Positions 17,860 through 27,112 of a stretch of DNA of 64,000 bases are shown piece after piece. Every line of letters starts with the position of its first letter. The first letter of the stretch is position 1. The stretch is taken from the NCBI RefSeq assembly GCF_014472415.1, contig NZ_JACSZV010000023.1:32279-96278 (forward strand), in the 5' to 3' direction. Below the pieces are notes generated by a model. The model searched no databases. It was not told the DNA's origin and worked only from the letters and a program-made list of their open reading frames with translations. The position numbers and the translations under genes are program-made. The DNA comes from Pseudomonas sp. N40(2020) (GTDB taxonomy: Bacteria; Pseudomonadota; Gammaproteobacteria; Pseudomonadales; Pseudomonadaceae).

Positions 17860-18659
17860 TATTTAGTGACGTCAGCGTTGAAGTATTTCGTGGACAGCTT
17901 CTCAAGGGTGCCGTCGGCACGCAGTTCGTCGAGGGCTTTATTCAGGGCTGCCAGCAATTCAGGTTCGCCTTTACGCAGGGCAATACCGGATTCCTGACGG
18001 GAGAATGCTTCACCGGCGGCTACGGTCTTCGGGGCTTTCTTGGCGTACTCAAGTGCGGCCAGACGGTCGATCAGGATGGCATCGGTACGGCCGTTGTTCA
18101 GGTCGGCGAACTTGGTCGGATCATCATCATAGGTACGCACGTCAGCACCCGGTACGTTGGCGCGGACCCATTGCTCGTAGTTGGTGCCCAGACCAACACC
18201 GACTTTCTTGCCGGACAGGTCAGCAGCGGTCTTGATGTTCAGTGCCGCTTCCTTGTTCTTCAGCACCAATGCCTGGATACCGGAGACGGTGTACGGTTCG
18301 GAAAAGTCGTACTTCTTCTTGCGCTCGTCAGAGATGGTCACCTGGTTGACCACGACGTCCAGACGCTTGGATTCCAGCGCGGCGAGAATGCCATCCCATT
18401 TGGTTGGCTGGATCTTGGCTTTGACCCCGAGTTTTTTCGCCAGCGCTTCGGAAAGCTCGACTTCGAAACCGGACAGCTTGCCGTTCTCGTCGACAAAGCT
18501 GAACGGTGGATAAGTGCCTTCCAGGCCGACGTTGATAACGCCTTTGTCCTTGATCTGTTGCAGTTGCTCACCAGCCACTGCCTGGCCAATCAGACCGGCG
18601 CTCAGCGCAAGACCCAGCGAACCGACCAGCAGATTGCGACGTAGTGCGGAAAAATTCAT
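17859..18659 (-). CDS. tcyJ: L-cystine-binding periplasmic protein TcyJ
   Basis: A 266-residue periplasmic solute-binding protein, the homolog of E. coli FliY/TcyJ. A signal peptide ending IGQAVAGEQ precedes the mature start. The binding-fold segments VINVGLEGTYPPFSFVDENG and DVVVNQVTISDERK are typical of polar amino-acid binders. It is first in the tcy operon, 235 bases after dcyD with a palindrome in the gap. Expected to be induced by sulfur limitation (CysB-type control in relatives), though I identified no site. Confidence 0.93.
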   Translation of the reverse strand: MNFSALRRNLLVGSLGLALSAGLIGQAVAGEQLQQIKDKGVINVGLEGTYPPFSFVDENGKLSGFEVELSEALAKKLGVKAKIQPTKWDGILAALESKRLDVVVNQVTISDERKKKYDFSEPYTVSGIQALVLKNKEAALNIKTAADLSGKKVGVGLGTNYEQWVRANVPGADVRTYDDDPTKFADLNNGRTDAILIDRLAALEYAKKAPKTVAAGEAFSRQESGIALRKGEPELLAALNKALDELRADGTLEKLSTKYFNADVTK

Positions 18660-18855
18660 GACAAGCCCCTGTGTTTTCTTATGGAAGACGCTTAAGGAAT
18701 GTAGGCAAATTCGTGATTTGAACGACAGCGCTATCCTGCCTTAAAGCAGCTTATGCGTCTCGCCCGAAATTCGCCTGCGGCGAGACTATAAGATGTCTGC
18801 GTTAGACGTGAAAATACTTAATATTTGAAATGTTATTCCTTGTTGGAATATTAGT

Positions 18856-18882
18856 CGTTCCCACGCATAGCGTGGGAACGAT
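18856..18882. repeat. Short palindromic repeat (CGTTCCCACGC family)
   Basis: A hairpin with arms TCGTTCCCACGC and GCGTGGGAACGA, between dcyD and tcyJ. The same family occurs at 24227, 37277 and 59170. Confidence 0.85.
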
Positions 18883-18894
18883 CTCGTCTTCCGC

Positions 18895-19887
18895 TTACAG
18901 GAAATCCTTATAGGCGAACAACGCCGGCGCCCCGCCGGTATGCAGGAAAATGATCGGGCCTTCATCGAAGCGTTGACGACCAATCCCGTCGAGCAACCCG
19001 GCCATGGCCTTGCCGGTGTACACCGGATCAAGCAACACCGCGTCCTGACTCGCCAACAGCTTCACTGCCGCCAGCGTCCCGGCATTCGGTTCGCCATAAC
19101 GCGGGCCGAAGTATTCGTCCCACAATTCGACCTTGAAGCTGTCCGGTAACGCGACGCCGAGCAGATCCGCCGTGCGCTCGGCAAGGCCCTGCACTTTCGG
19201 ACGCTGGGCTTCTTCACTGCGCGACACGGTCACGCCGATTACCGGCAATTGCGGCAACGCCTCACTCAACGCCAGTGCCAGACCGCTGTGAGTTCCGGCG
19301 CTGCCCGAGGCCAGTACCACGGCGGCGAAGTCGAGGCCGGTGTCCTTGATCTGCTCGGCCAGTTCCAGACCAGCACGCACATAACCCAACGCACCAAGGG
19401 CATTGGAGCCGCCAATCGGCACCAGATACGGCTTCTTGCCGTTGCTGCGCAGACGCACGGCGAGGGCGGCAAGTTGTTCGTCGGCGTTGTCGAGGTTGTC
19501 GACCAGTTCGACCTTGGTATCGAACAGATCCAGCAGCAGGCGATTGCCGTTGCCGGTGTAATTGCTGTCGTCGGTGCCCAGCGGATTTTCCAGCAGGGCC
19601 ACGCAGCCGAGCCCCAGTTTGGCAGCCAGTGCGGCGGTCTGGCGCACGTGGTTCGATTGCAGCGCACCGGCAGTGATCAGCGTGTCGGCGCCTTGCGCCA
19701 GCGCGTCGGCGGCGAGGTATTCGAGTTTACGCAGCTTGTTGCCGCCCATGGCCAGTGGCGTCAGATCGTCGCGTTTGATGTACACGTCGCGGCCCAGCCA
19801 AGTGGACAGACGCTCGAGTTTTTCCAGTGGAGTCGGTTGGTCGAGAAGGTCGAGACGGTTAAAGCGGTCAAGCTGTTGTTTGATCAT
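18895..19887 (-). CDS. dcyD: D-cysteine desulfhydrase
   Basis: A 330-residue PLP enzyme that breaks D-cysteine into pyruvate, ammonia and sulfide. It belongs to the ACC deaminase/D-cysteine desulfhydrase family. The PLP lysine is in GGNKLRKLEYLA (about residues 49-60), followed by the conserved ALQSNHVRQTAALAAKLG. The ATG at 19887 gives the family length. The frame continues upstream to 20133 but without homology-like sequence. Placement beside tcyJLN matches the enteric fliY-dcyD-yecSC arrangement. Confidence 0.93.
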   Translation of the reverse strand: MIKQQLDRFNRLDLLDQPTPLEKLERLSTWLGRDVYIKRDDLTPLAMGGNKLRKLEYLAADALAQGADTLITAGALQSNHVRQTAALAAKLGLGCVALLENPLGTDDSNYTGNGNRLLLDLFDTKVELVDNLDNADEQLAALAVRLRSNGKKPYLVPIGGSNALGALGYVRAGLELAEQIKDTGLDFAAVVLASGSAGTHSGLALALSEALPQLPVIGVTVSRSEEAQRPKVQGLAERTADLLGVALPDSFKVELWDEYFGPRYGEPNAGTLAAVKLLASQDAVLLDPVYTGKAMAGLLDGIGRQRFDEGPIIFLHTGGAPALFAYKDFL

Positions 19888-20077
19888 GAGTCCGTACTGG
19901 CGGAGAAAGATGAAGGGACTATAGGCACGCGCTTTTGCAGGGGCAACCGCGAATCGCTTATAGCCAAATGGACTGAGTCCAGCACTATCGGTTCTTAATT
20001 CGCGCTTGGGGGCATGCCGTAAAGTAGTCGCCGTTGACGCGGCCAGACAGTCCGGCCGCCCGTGAGGAGTCTTTACC

Positions 20078-21004
20078 GTGAGCGAGCGTTCCAGCCATTG
20101 GCAATTGCAGACCATCGTCAGCCAACTGCGCACCGCGAGGGATCAGTGGCGTGCCCAGAATGGCCGGGCCTCCGGCGAGCAGGGTGGTCGAGAGCTGCCG
20201 TCCCGCGCCGCGATGGCGGAGATTCTCGAAGCGCTGTGTGGGGCGTTGTTTCCGATGCGCCTGGGGCCGGTGGATCTGCGCGAAGAAAGTGAAGATTTTT
20301 ACGTCGGCCACACCCTCGATGTGGCGTTGAACGCCCTGTTGGCGCAGACGCGCCTGGAACTGCGCTACGTCGCCCGCCACAGCGCGCAGGACGACAGCGA
20401 AGTCGAGACGCGCGCGATCCAGATCGTGCAGGATTTTGCCTTGGCATTGCCGGGGCTGCGCACGCTGCTCGACACCGACGTGCTGGCGGCCTACCACGGC
20501 GATCCGGCGGCGCGCAGCGTCGATGAAGTGTTGCTGTGCTATCCGGGAATTCTGGCGGTGATTCACCATCGTCTGGCCCACCATTTGTATCGCGCGGGTC
20601 TGCCGTTACTGGCACGCATCAGTGCGGAAATCGCCCACTCGGCCACCGGGATTGATATCCACCCGGGCGCGCAGATCGGCCGTAGTTTCTTTATCGATCA
20701 CGGCACGGGTGTGGTAATCGGCGAGACGGCGATCATTGGCGAGCGCGTGCGGATTTACCAGGCGGTGACCTTGGGTGCCAAGCGCTTCCCGGCGGATGAA
20801 GACGGGCAGTTGCAGAAGGGCCATCCACGCCATCCGATTGTCGAGGACGATGTGGTGATTTACGCCGGGGCGACAATTCTGGGGCGGATCACCATCGGCA
20901 AGGGTTCGACCATTGGCGGCAATGTCTGGCTGACCCGCAGTGTGCCGGCGGGGTGCAATTTGACTCAGGCCAATTTGCAGCATGATGACGGGACGCAGAA
21001 GTAG
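20078..21004 (+). CDS. epsC: Serine O-acetyltransferase (EpsC/CysE type)
   Basis: A 308-residue acetyltransferase making O-acetylserine, the direct precursor of cysteine. The N-terminal helical half precedes a left-handed beta-helix of hexapeptide repeats (residues ~195-290) including GIDIHPGAQIG, FFIDHGTGVVIGETA and GGNVWLTRSVPAG. The GTG start at 20078 follows GAGGAG. Transcribed divergently from dcyD, so one enzyme makes and the other destroys cysteine. This may be a second copy beside the usual iscR-linked cysE. Confidence 0.92.
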   Translation: MSERSSHWQLQTIVSQLRTARDQWRAQNGRASGEQGGRELPSRAAMAEILEALCGALFPMRLGPVDLREESEDFYVGHTLDVALNALLAQTRLELRYVARHSAQDDSEVETRAIQIVQDFALALPGLRTLLDTDVLAAYHGDPAARSVDEVLLCYPGILAVIHHRLAHHLYRAGLPLLARISAEIAHSATGIDIHPGAQIGRSFFIDHGTGVVIGETAIIGERVRIYQAVTLGAKRFPADEDGQLQKGHPRHPIVEDDVVIYAGATILGRITIGKGSTIGGNVWLTRSVPAGCNLTQANLQHDDGTQK

Positions 21005-21020
21005 GGCTTTAGAGGCTTAA

Positions 21021-21197
21021 CCCTCACCCCAGCCCTCTCCCAGAGGGAGAGGGGGCCGATCAAGGTGTCTTGAGTCAAACATCGACCTGAAACACCAAGT
21101 CGATTATGGATTCGGTACAGCAGGATCACGTCGGCGTATCTCCCCAATATCCCCCAATCAGTCCCCTCTCCCTTTGGGAGAGGGCTAGGGTGAGGGG
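21021..21197. repeat. MITE-like inverted-repeat element, copy A
   Basis: The ends are inverted repeats of ~33 bases: CCCTCACCCCAGCCCTCTCC at the left, and its complement GGGAGAGGGCTAGGGTGAGG at the right. Each arm also folds on itself (CCCTCTCCC...GGGAGAGGG). The ~100-base interior partly matches that of the copy at 33455-33615 (shared GCCGATC near the left arm and CAGTCCCC at the right). Confidence 0.75.
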
Positions 21198-21300
21198 CTA
21201 TTGAACGAATCCACTCAAACCCACGTCATACCCCTCCTTGAGCTAGCGTAGGAAAGCTACCGCTTAGCCGTGCGATTAGTCCTTGGCGCCCTATCCATGT

Positions 21301-21326
21301 TTAACTTGAACGTTCATTCAAGTTAA
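21301..21326. promoter_or_regulatory. BetI-like operator upstream of betT
   Basis: A 26-base palindrome with arms TTAACTTGAA and TTCAAGTTAA around CGTTCA. It resembles known BetI sites, in which TTGAAC-GTTCAA-type half sites lie upstream of choline genes. It is 94 bases upstream of betT. The BetI gene itself is not in the window. Confidence 0.65.
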
Positions 21327-21419
21327 ACCGGTGGTTCGCTGCCCGCTCACAACAGGAGGCTTGCCTTTGCTGAGTCCGATCATTTCAGCCACGTTTCAAA
21401 CCCTCGAGGTGCATGTTTC

Positions 21420-23420
21420 ATGAGTGCATCGTCTACCCCCGCCAGCGGCCTGGTACGCATGAATCCGCCGGTGTTCTACTTCGCCGCGACGGTCATTCTG
21501 CTGTTTGGTCTCGTGGTCATCGCCATGCCGGAACAGGCTGGTGCCTGGCTGCTGGAAGCGCAAAACTGGGCGGCCAACACGGTCGGCTGGTACTACATGC
21601 TCGCGATGACGCTGTATCTGGTCTTCGTGGTGGTCACCGCGTTATCCGGCTACGGCAAGATAAAACTCGGTGCCGACCACGACGAGCCCGAATTCAGTTA
21701 TCTGTCCTGGGCCGGCATGCTCTTCGCCGCCGGGATCAGCATCACGCTGTTCTTCTTCTGCGTGTCCGAACCGCTGACCCACATGCTCCAGCCGCCGCAA
21801 GGCGAGGCCGGCACGGCGGACGCGGCGCGTCAGGCGATGCAGGTGCTGTTTCTGCACTGGGGCCTGCACGGCTGGGGCGTATTCGCTTTCGTCGGCATGG
21901 CCCTGGCGTACTTCGCCTACCGGCATAACCTGCCACTGGCCCTGCGTTCGGCGCTGTATCCGCTGATCGGCAAACGCATCAACGGCCCCATCGGCTACGC
22001 GGTGGACGGCTTCGGCATCATCGCCACGGTGTTTGGTCTTGGCGCTGACATGGGCTTCGGAGTGCTGCACCTGAACTCGGGTCTGGACTACCTGTTCGGC
22101 ATCGCTCACACCCAGTGGATTCAGGTCGGCCTGATCACGCTGATGATGGGCGCGGCGATCATCGTTGCCGTATCCGGCGTCGATAAAGGCGTGCGGGTGA
22201 TGTCCGACATCAACATGCTGCTGGCCTGTGCGCTGCTGCTGTTTGTGTTGTTCGCCGGCCCAACCCAGCACCTGCTCAACACCCTGATCCAGAACGTCGG
22301 CGACTACCTCGGCGCCTTGCCGATGAAGAGCTTCGACCTCTACGCCTACGACAAACCGAGTGACTGGCTCGGCGGCTGGACAGTGTTCTATTGGGCCTGG
22401 TGGATCGCATGGTCGCCGTTCGTGGGCCTGTTCATCGCACGGATTTCCCGTGGCCGAACCATCCGTGAATTCGTCTTCGGCGTGCTGCTGATCCCGCTCG
22501 GTTTCACCCTGGCGTGGATGTCGATCTTCGGCAACAGCGCTCTCGATCAAGTGCTCAATCACGGCATGAGCGCGCTCGGCATGTCGGCCATCGACAACCC
22601 GTCGATGAGCATTTACCTGTTGCTGGAAACCTACCCGTGGAGCAAAACCGTCATCGCCGTGACGGTGTTCATCAGCTTCGTGTTCTTCGTCACCTCCGCC
22701 GACTCCGGCACGGTGGTGCTTTCGACACTGTCGGCCAAAGGCGGCAACCCGGATGAAGACGGGCCGAAATGGCTGCGGGTGTTCTGGGGCGCAATGACCG
22801 CGCTGATCACCAGCGCGTTGCTGTTCTCCGGCAGCATCGATGCGCTGAAGTCGGCGGTCGTGCTGACCTCGTTACCGTTCTCGCTGATTCTGCTGTTGAT
22901 GATGTGGGGCCTGCACAAGGCGTTCTATCTCGAGTCGCAGAAACAGATCGCGCAACTGCATTCGCTGGCACCGGTGTCCGGTGCGCGGCGTGGCACGGGT
23001 GGTTGGCGACAGCGCCTGAGTCAGGCTGTGCACTTCCCGTCGCGTGATGAGGTGTACCGTTTCATGGACACCACCGTGCGCCCGGCGATCGAAGAAGTGA
23101 CGGCGGTGTTCGTCGAGAAAGGCTTGAACGTCGTCACCCAGCCGGATCCGGCACATGACAACGTCAGCCTGGAAATCGGTCACGGCGAGCAGCATCCGTT
23201 CATCTATCAGGTGCAGATGCGCGGCTACTTCACGCCGTCATTCGCCCGTGGTGGCATGGGCTCCAAGCAGCTCAACAACCGTCGCTATTACCGCGCCGAA
23301 GTGCATTTGAGCGAGGGCAGTCAGGACTACGATCTGGTCGGCTACACCAAGGAACAGATCATCAACGACATCCTCGACCAGTACGAACGGCACATGCAGT
23401 TCCTGCACTTGGTTCGTTGA
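21420..23420 (+). CDS. betT: BCCT-family choline transporter BetT
   Basis: A 666-residue inner-membrane transporter of the betaine/choline/carnitine family, with about 12 hydrophobic helices over residues 15-510 and a ~150-residue cytosolic C-terminal domain as in BetT. The TM8 signature region is visible as WTVFYWAWWIAWSPFVGLFIARISRGRTIREF. It imports choline for glycine betaine synthesis or as a carbon and nitrogen source. A BetI-like operator upstream supports choline induction. No bet enzyme genes are adjacent. Confidence 0.92.
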   Translation: MSASSTPASGLVRMNPPVFYFAATVILLFGLVVIAMPEQAGAWLLEAQNWAANTVGWYYMLAMTLYLVFVVVTALSGYGKIKLGADHDEPEFSYLSWAGMLFAAGISITLFFFCVSEPLTHMLQPPQGEAGTADAARQAMQVLFLHWGLHGWGVFAFVGMALAYFAYRHNLPLALRSALYPLIGKRINGPIGYAVDGFGIIATVFGLGADMGFGVLHLNSGLDYLFGIAHTQWIQVGLITLMMGAAIIVAVSGVDKGVRVMSDINMLLACALLLFVLFAGPTQHLLNTLIQNVGDYLGALPMKSFDLYAYDKPSDWLGGWTVFYWAWWIAWSPFVGLFIARISRGRTIREFVFGVLLIPLGFTLAWMSIFGNSALDQVLNHGMSALGMSAIDNPSMSIYLLLETYPWSKTVIAVTVFISFVFFVTSADSGTVVLSTLSAKGGNPDEDGPKWLRVFWGAMTALITSALLFSGSIDALKSAVVLTSLPFSLILLLMMWGLHKAFYLESQKQIAQLHSLAPVSGARRGTGGWRQRLSQAVHFPSRDEVYRFMDTTVRPAIEEVTAVFVEKGLNVVTQPDPAHDNVSLEIGHGEQHPFIYQVQMRGYFTPSFARGGMGSKQLNNRRYYRAEVHLSEGSQDYDLVGYTKEQIINDILDQYERHMQFLHLVR

Positions 23421-23444
23421 TCATGAGCTGGGCGCCGCGTCTGT

Positions 23445-23705
23445 TCAGGACTCGGCGCTCAGCACCATGTACAACACCATTGCCGCCAGCGGCACGCCAA
23501 ATACCGCACTGCCGATTACCAGTTCCGACCCCACGGACTGGCCGGCATGCACCACGCCCACCGCGCCGTTAATCACCGTCAGCGCCAGCCATAACGCGGC
23601 GAAGCTGTACGCCATCGTCTGGCGACTGAAGCCGATGCGCTCGCCGATGTAGAGCATCAGGGTCAGCAGAACCAGGCCGAAGAAGATGATGATGGTGGTG
23701 TGCAT
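23445..23705 (-). CDS. Small hydrophobic membrane protein
   Basis: An 86-residue protein with three predicted transmembrane segments (residues ~4-20, 32-50, 62-82). Family not recognised. It converges on betT and is followed upstream by a DoxX gene on the same strand, 25 bases away, so the two are probably co-transcribed. Confidence 0.65.
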   Translation of the reverse strand: MHTTIIIFFGLVLLTLMLYIGERIGFSRQTMAYSFAALWLALTVINGAVGVVHAGQSVGSELVIGSAVFGVPLAAMVLYMVLSAES

Positions 23706-23730
23706 GGCGACGTCCTCGCGACTGCAACTT

Positions 23731-24198
23731 TCAGAGTTCTCGACCTAGAGTGTGGTCGAGTGAGTAGCGTCCTGCTCCGCGAAACAGGATGTACAGCGAC
23801 AGAAACGCCATCAGCACCGGGTATTCGATGCCACGGTCGATCCAGGGCCACGTTGGTCCGAGAATACTGGCGATCGTCAGCATCTGGATACCCATCAGCG
23901 CCGCCAGCAGGCGCGTGCCCAGTCCCAGGGCCAGCAGCAATCCGCCGACACCTTCCAGCAGCGCCACCAGCAGGCCAATCAGGCCCGGCATAGGCAGGTG
24001 CAGGACGTTCTGGATCAGGTTGATCGACGCGGCCATCGGATCGGCCATCGAACCGTGCGACTGACCCAACAGTTTGGGCAAGCCATGGGTCACCATGATC
24101 ACACCGTACGTGGCGCGTAACAGGGCATAGGATACGGGTTCACCGAGGCGATAGAACGGCGCAAGGGCGGGAATAAAAAAGGTCGGATTCTGACGCAT
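23731..24198 (-). CDS. DoxX-family membrane protein
   Basis: A 155-residue inner-membrane protein with four hydrophobic helices, typical of DoxX/SURF4-like proteins. Typical segments are LLRATYGVIMVTHGLPKLLG and EGVGGLLLALGLGTRLLA. The ATG at 24198 has GGAG upstream. Members are linked to redox or thiol stress in some bacteria, but function here is unknown. Confidence 0.8.
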   Translation of the reverse strand: MRQNPTFFIPALAPFYRLGEPVSYALLRATYGVIMVTHGLPKLLGQSHGSMADPMAASINLIQNVLHLPMPGLIGLLVALLEGVGGLLLALGLGTRLLAALMGIQMLTIASILGPTWPWIDRGIEYPVLMAFLSLYILFRGAGRYSLDHTLGREL

Positions 24199-24226
24199 GG
24201 GGAGCTCCGAGGCACGGGTCATCAAT

Positions 24227-24257
24227 GATCGTTCCCACGCAGAGCATGGGAACGATC
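24227..24257. repeat. Short palindromic repeat (CGTTCCCACGC family)
   Basis: GATCGTTCCCACGC and its near complement form a hairpin between the doxX gene and the SDR remnant. Confidence 0.8.
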
Positions 24258-24273
24258 GGTGGCAGGGCAGGCA

Positions 24274-24411
24274 TTAGCGCAGCGTCGGTTTCAGCAGGTC
24301 TTCCAGACCGATGCGGCGGAACATCTCGGCGCGTACCCGATCGGCGGGCGAGCGGGCGGTCAGTGCACCAAAACCGCTGGAGGCACCGGTAATCAGAATG
24401 GCGGATTTCAT
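24274..24411 (-). pseudogene. Remnant of a short-chain dehydrogenase, large in-frame internal deletion
   Basis: An intact 45-codon frame reads MKSAILITGASSGFGALTAR, the start of an SDR with its TGxxxGxG nucleotide motif. It then passes directly into ADRVRAEMFRRIGLEDLLK, which looks like the tail of such a protein. About 200 residues with the catalytic Ser-Tyr-Lys region are missing. The junction falls near codon 20. It lies between the doxX and DUF1097 genes on the same strand. A functional micropeptide cannot be excluded but is unlikely. Confidence 0.7.
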
Positions 24412-24441
24412 GGCGTTGATCTCTGCACAGTGAGGGTGGTG

Positions 24442-24948
24442 TCAGGCAGGACGGGGAAGGCGTTGTTGCGCGACGTGGGACAACCAGCCGGCGAAGGAAC
24501 CGAGGGCGCCGGCGCCACCCAGTTCAAAGAAGCTTTCCAGGGAGGGTTCCAGGTGGGAGGCGAAGTAGGTGATCAGGCCGAGAAAATAAGCGACGAGGTT
24601 GTTCATCGTCCGGGTGGCACGCAGCGACACCACGACCATTGCCACGACAAACACCACGACCGGCAGGGCAAACAGGCCCAACGTGGGCGTCAGGGCGCCG
24701 ATGCTCAGCGCCGCAGCCATGCCGAAGGCGATGCCCATCAGCACACAGCCGAGGTTCACCAGGCCGTCGCGCAAGGTCAGGCCACGGCTAAAGAACGCGA
24801 CCCAACCGACAAACATCGCCCAGACTGGCAGGGTCAGCAACAGGCTGGAACCGGCCGCCAGTGCAGCAGTGGCGGCAGCCACCGCGGTGAACAGCGTAAA
24901 CATCAGTTTCGATTGCCCGGTGCGGGCGGTATTGGCTGGATGACACAT
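24442..24948 (-). CDS. DUF1097-family membrane protein
   Basis: A 168-residue protein with about five transmembrane segments, glycine- and alanine-rich, resembling the YcdZ/DUF1097 family of unknown function. The ATG at 24948 has GGAG 9 bases upstream. It is 32 bases from the SDR gene and probably in the same operon. Confidence 0.75.
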   Translation of the reverse strand: MCHPANTARTGQSKLMFTLFTAVAAATAALAAGSSLLLTLPVWAMFVGWVAFFSRGLTLRDGLVNLGCVLMGIAFGMAAALSIGALTPTLGLFALPVVVFVVAMVVVSLRATRTMNNLVAYFLGLITYFASHLEPSLESFFELGGAGALGSFAGWLSHVAQQRLPRPA

Positions 24949-24980
24949 GATTTTCTTCTCCTTTGCCCGGGTGAGGCCGC

Positions 24981-25721
24981 TCAGACGAGGCCGCCGTTGA
25001 CGCGCAGGACTTGCCCGTTGACCCAAGCCGAATCCGGGCCGACCAGGAAGGACATGACGCGGGAAATGTCTTCTGGCTGAGCCAGGCGTTCCAGCGGAGG
25101 CATCTTGGCGAAGGTCTGAATCTGCTCTTCACTCTTGCCGTGCAGAAACAACTCAGTAGCGACCGGGCCCGGTGCCACGGCATTGACGGTGATGTTGCGT
25201 CCGCGCATTTCCTTGGCGAACACCTGGGTCAGCGACTCCACCGCTGCTTTGCTGGCGATGTACACCGCGTAACCCGGCAGGTTCATGCCGACGGTGCTGC
25301 TGGAGAAATTGATGATCCGCCCGCCACTGTTCAAGCGTGTCGCTGCTTCGCGCAGGGTATTGAAAGTGCCGCGAGCGTGGATGTTGAAGTTCTGCTCGAA
25401 CAGTTCGTCGCTGTGTTGCGCCAAGGGCAACACCTTGAGGATGCCGGCGTTGTTCACCAGTACATCGATCTTGCCCAGTTGCGCCTCGGTCTCATCGAAC
25501 ATGCGCTGCACGTCGCCGGCATTGGCGACATCGGCCTTGACCGCCATGGCCTGATGCCCGGCCTGGCGCAACTCCACCACCAGTTTCGAGGCTTCACTGG
25601 CGCTGCTCGCATAGTTGATGGCGACAGCGAATCCTTCGCTGGCCAGTTGCTTGGCAATCACGGCGCCGATGCCGCGAGAAGCACCGGTTACGAGGGCGAC
25701 TTTCGAAGTTTGCTGAGTCAT
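24981..25721 (-). CDS. SDR-family NAD(P)-dependent oxidoreductase
   Basis: A 246-residue classical SDR. The cofactor motif TGASRGIG is at residues 13-20, NNAG near 90, the catalytic Ser in NFSSSTVG and the YxxxK pair in YAVYIASK. The C-terminal VNGQVLRVNGG is typical of FabG-like enzymes. It is divergent from a LysR gene 130 bases away, which very likely controls it. Substrate unknown. Confidence 0.9.
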   Translation of the reverse strand: MTQQTSKVALVTGASRGIGAVIAKQLASEGFAVAINYASSASEASKLVVELRQAGHQAMAVKADVANAGDVQRMFDETEAQLGKIDVLVNNAGILKVLPLAQHSDELFEQNFNIHARGTFNTLREAATRLNSGGRIINFSSSTVGMNLPGYAVYIASKAAVESLTQVFAKEMRGRNITVNAVAPGPVATELFLHGKSEEQIQTFAKMPPLERLAQPEDISRVMSFLVGPDSAWVNGQVLRVNGGLV

Positions 25722-25851
25722 GGCGATGATCCTTGTGCAGGTGTTGATTGGGTGTGGAGCCAATTTCACATGTTTACTCACGCCGATAAATGCGCGAGAG
25801 TTGCCTTGACTGTTCAAAAATCGCCAACAATAAAAAGCCGGGGAAAGCGCC

Positions 25852-26742
25852 GTGGATCAAGTCAAAGCAATGAAGGTGTTCGTGCGCATATACGAGCGCA
25901 GCAGCTTCACCCTGGCGGCCGATGACCTGAACCTGCCACGGGCGACACTGACTCATACCCTCAATCAATTCGAAGCCTGGCTTGGCACTCGCTTGCTGGA
26001 GCGCAGCACGCGCAAAGTGCGGCCGACACTGGACGGCGAGGCTTACTACCAACGCTGTGTGCAATTGCTCGCGGAACTGGAGGAGGCCGAATTGGCGTTT
26101 CGCGGCGTGGCGCCAAAAGGACGGCTGCGGGTGGATCTGCACGGGACGCTGGCCAAGCATTTTGTGATCCCGGCGCTGCCGCAATTCATGGAGCGTTATC
26201 CCGACATCGAACTGTCGATCAGCGAGGCCGACCGCTTCGTCGATCTGATCGCCGAAGGCGTCGATTGTGTACTGCGCGCCGGGACGCTTGGCGACTCCAA
26301 CCTGATCGGCAAGCGAGTCGCCAACCTGCGCCAGATCACCTGCGCCAGCCCGGCTTACCTGCGTCAATACGGCGAGCCGAAGAACCTCTCTGAATTGAAA
26401 AACCATCGCGCGGTGAACTACGTCTCGCGCACCACGGCCAAGTTGTTTCCCTTCGAATTCATGGTCGACGGCGAACTGCAGGAAGTCGCCATCGACGGCG
26501 CGCTGTCGGTGTTCGGCGCCGAAATCTACGCCGCCTCAGCCATCGCCGGGCTAGGCCTGATCCAGTGCCCGCATTACCGGATGGAAACGCTGATTACTCA
26601 GGGAGTGGTGCAGGAAATCCTCATCGACACGCCACCCCCTCCGATGCCGGTATCTGTGCTGTACCCGCACAACCGACACATGTCGCCACGAGTTCGGGTG
26701 TTTGTGGATTGGTTGGGGGAAGTGTTTGCTGACGCGGGCTAG
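25852..26742 (+). CDS. LysR-family transcriptional regulator
   Basis: A 296-residue regulator with an N-terminal winged helix-turn-helix (SSFTLAADDLNLPRATLTHT, residues ~17-36) and a periplasmic-binding-like effector domain. The start is GTG at 25852 after GGGGAAAG. It is divergent from the SDR/DUF1097 operon, so autoregulation and control of that operon are likely. Inducer unknown. Confidence 0.9.
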   Translation: MDQVKAMKVFVRIYERSSFTLAADDLNLPRATLTHTLNQFEAWLGTRLLERSTRKVRPTLDGEAYYQRCVQLLAELEEAELAFRGVAPKGRLRVDLHGTLAKHFVIPALPQFMERYPDIELSISEADRFVDLIAEGVDCVLRAGTLGDSNLIGKRVANLRQITCASPAYLRQYGEPKNLSELKNHRAVNYVSRTTAKLFPFEFMVDGELQEVAIDGALSVFGAEIYAASAIAGLGLIQCPHYRMETLITQGVVQEILIDTPPPPMPVSVLYPHNRHMSPRVRVFVDWLGEVFADAG

Positions 26743-26870
26743 CCGCTGATCGGTGAAAAAGTGCACGACTGCACAATGCACTAATATTTTCTTAGTGTGT
26801 ATGGTGTGTATTGAAAATTCTTTGCCAGTCGTAAACTCAGCAGTCATTGCTGGCGAACAGGGCGAAGGAT

Positions 26871-27053
26871 ATGCGTAGTCGGGAAATGATCAGGATGATC
26901 GAAGAGGATGGTTGGTATCTGGTTGCGGTGAAAGGCAGCCACCATCAATACAAGCATCCGCACAAGCCAGGGAGGGTGACGATCAAGCATCCGGATTCGG
27001 ATCTTCCGAAGGGTACGATCAATAGCATATTGAAACAGGCGGGCCTGAAATGA
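26871..27053 (+). CDS. hicA: HicA mRNA interferase toxin
   Basis: A 60-residue toxin with a dsRBD-like fold. The catalytic histidine lies in the GSHHQYKHP motif (residues ~26-34), followed by VTIKHP and the tail GTINSILKQAGL. It cleaves mRNA when not bound by HicB. The ATG at 26871 gives the normal HicA length. It is 60 bases ahead of the most likely hicB start, and the pair is on one transcript. Confidence 0.9.
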   Translation: MRSREMIRMIEEDGWYLVAVKGSHHQYKHPHKPGRVTIKHPDSDLPKGTINSILKQAGLK

Positions 27054-27112
27054 AGCCCGTGACTGGAAACGAAAGTCCTTTTGAGGACCTGTCAGAGGAA
27101 GGATTCAGCCAC

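Larger units (their letters stand above)
21005..21419. other. 415-base intergenic region with a repeat element and operator
   Basis: No gene. It holds the 177-base inverted-repeat element at 21021-21197 and, further on, the BetI-like palindrome at 21301-21326 with the betT leader. Confidence 0.6.

Noticed and set aside
19888..20133. Upstream extension of dcyD
   Set aside because: Reads through the divergent promoter region and into the epsC start; no family similarity.
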